From NCBI RefSeq assembly GCF_003007785.1, contig NZ_PXOH01000019.1, positions 40,868 to 104,867 on the forward strand: 64,000 nt of DNA, read 5' to 3'. A program made the position numbers and the translations under genes. Below, piece after piece: positions 63,670 through 64,000 of this stretch. Under the pieces are notes generated by a model. That model saw only the letters and a program-made list of their open reading frames with translations, had not been told where the DNA came from and made no database searches. The stretch comes from Aphanothece hegewaldii CCALA 016 (GTDB lineage: Bacteria; Cyanobacteriota; Cyanobacteriia; Cyanobacteriales; Microcystaceae). The stretch's first letter is position 1. Each line of letters begins with the position of its first letter.

Positions 63670-64000
63670 TTATCCAGCCTTGAAAACTTCTGGATCTGGC
63701 CACCAATGATAGTTAGTCAAAGCTTGAATTTGAGGTTGCATTTGTGCAAGAACATGACAGCGTTGAGCGAGAACCACTTCCAAAGCATCAAGAGTTTCAA
63801 AGCTCTTGTTGACCAAAGGCTCATCAGCCAAAGCCCAAAGTCTCTCGGCTGGTTGTAATTCGGGAGAGTAAGGAGGTAAAGGCTCAAAAAAGATGCCTAA
63901 TGGTAACTCAACTTTCTCGCTCATATGCCATCCAGCGCGGTCAAGAACCAAAAGGATAATTTTGTCTTGTCCTGCTCCTACAGCTGCGGCAAAGGATTTT
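63670..64000 (-). mobile_element. IS630-family transposase, C-terminal part, cut by window edge
   Basis: The minus-strand frame is open from the window end to the stop at 63670. It contains KIILLVLDRAGWHMSEKV with the second catalytic Asp and LPPYSPELQPAERLWALADE with the catalytic Glu: the C-terminal half of an IS630-type DDE (DDE_3) domain. The tail ends TNYHWWPDPEVFKAG. The 5' part lies beyond the window, so I cannot say whether the gene is intact. The terminal inverted repeat cannot be fixed from one end. Confidence 0.85.

Overview
The window is chromosomal DNA of a cyanobacterium. The evidence is gene content: chlP and chlD of chlorophyll synthesis, sqdB for thylakoid sulfolipid, the C-terminal half of a split DnaE carrying a DnaE-type intein, a kinase with cyanobacteriochrome-like GAF domains, two Amt transporters preceded by NtcA-type boxes, and recurring HIP1 octamers (GCGATCGC, e.g. 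11550-11557). The DNA is AT-rich and gene-dense, with many small palindromic repeats and IS remnants. I cannot fix the genus. A non-heterocystous unicellular or colonial type is possible, but nothing here proves it.

Layout. 1-9.2 kb: 3' part of an XPB-like helicase, a Uma2 nuclease, chlP, a hairpin cluster, a DUF1350 protein, an unknown protein, alanine dehydrogenase, an RTX calcium-binding protein and a DUF4126 membrane protein. 9.2-16.6 kb: acetyltransferase, tpiA, a group 2 sigma factor, cobO, class II fba, a divergent pirin/HxlR pair, a methyltransferase and queD. 16.6-27.4 kb: an SMR transporter pseudogene, a polysaccharide export pair (PCP and SLBB protein), dnaG, two amt genes, ribD and yidD. 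27.4-34 kb: phytol-kinase-like protein, gene fragments, AI-2E-type permease, aldose epimerase, a decayed IS200/IS605-like region with an interrupted ribbon-helix-helix gene, tRNA-Lys(UUU), a PEP-CTERM protein and mtnX-mtnB. 34-46 kb: dnaE-C, chlD, a retropepsin-like protease with a small partner gene, moeA, trpD, a large catalase, a DUF2470 protein, cobK and nadA. 46-51.7 kb: a candidate structured RNA, then a translationally coupled kinase, response regulator and GGDEF protein. 51.7-59.7 kb: a DrrAB-type ABC exporter, then a four-gene unit of sigma-like regulator, DUF1822 protein, CHAT-CHASE2 protein and secreted protein. 59.7-64 kb: yceD, a Rieske oxygenase, a DUF423 protein, sqdB and an IS630-type transposase cut by the window edge.

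Two regions are the best candidates for under-described biology. In the photoreceptor cassette (46278-51650), a kinase with four tandem GAF domains, two of them carrying both a DxCF and a CH motif, is overlapped by a receiver protein and then by a diguanylate cyclase with an intact GGEEF site and I-site. This suggests multi-colour light input to c-di-GMP. In the CHAT-CHASE2 operon (54061-59704), a caspase-like CHAT domain with an apparent His/Cys dyad is fused to a membrane-anchored CHASE2 sensor, and its gene is coupled to genes for a DUF1822 protein, a sigma-like regulator and a secreted protein. Its function is unknown to me.

Several decayed genes can still be read: an SMR transporter (16574-16726), a sunset-domain fragment (28140-28307), an RHH gene broken by hairpins (31260-31489) and probable tnpB tails. 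There are no rRNA genes and no CRISPR array.
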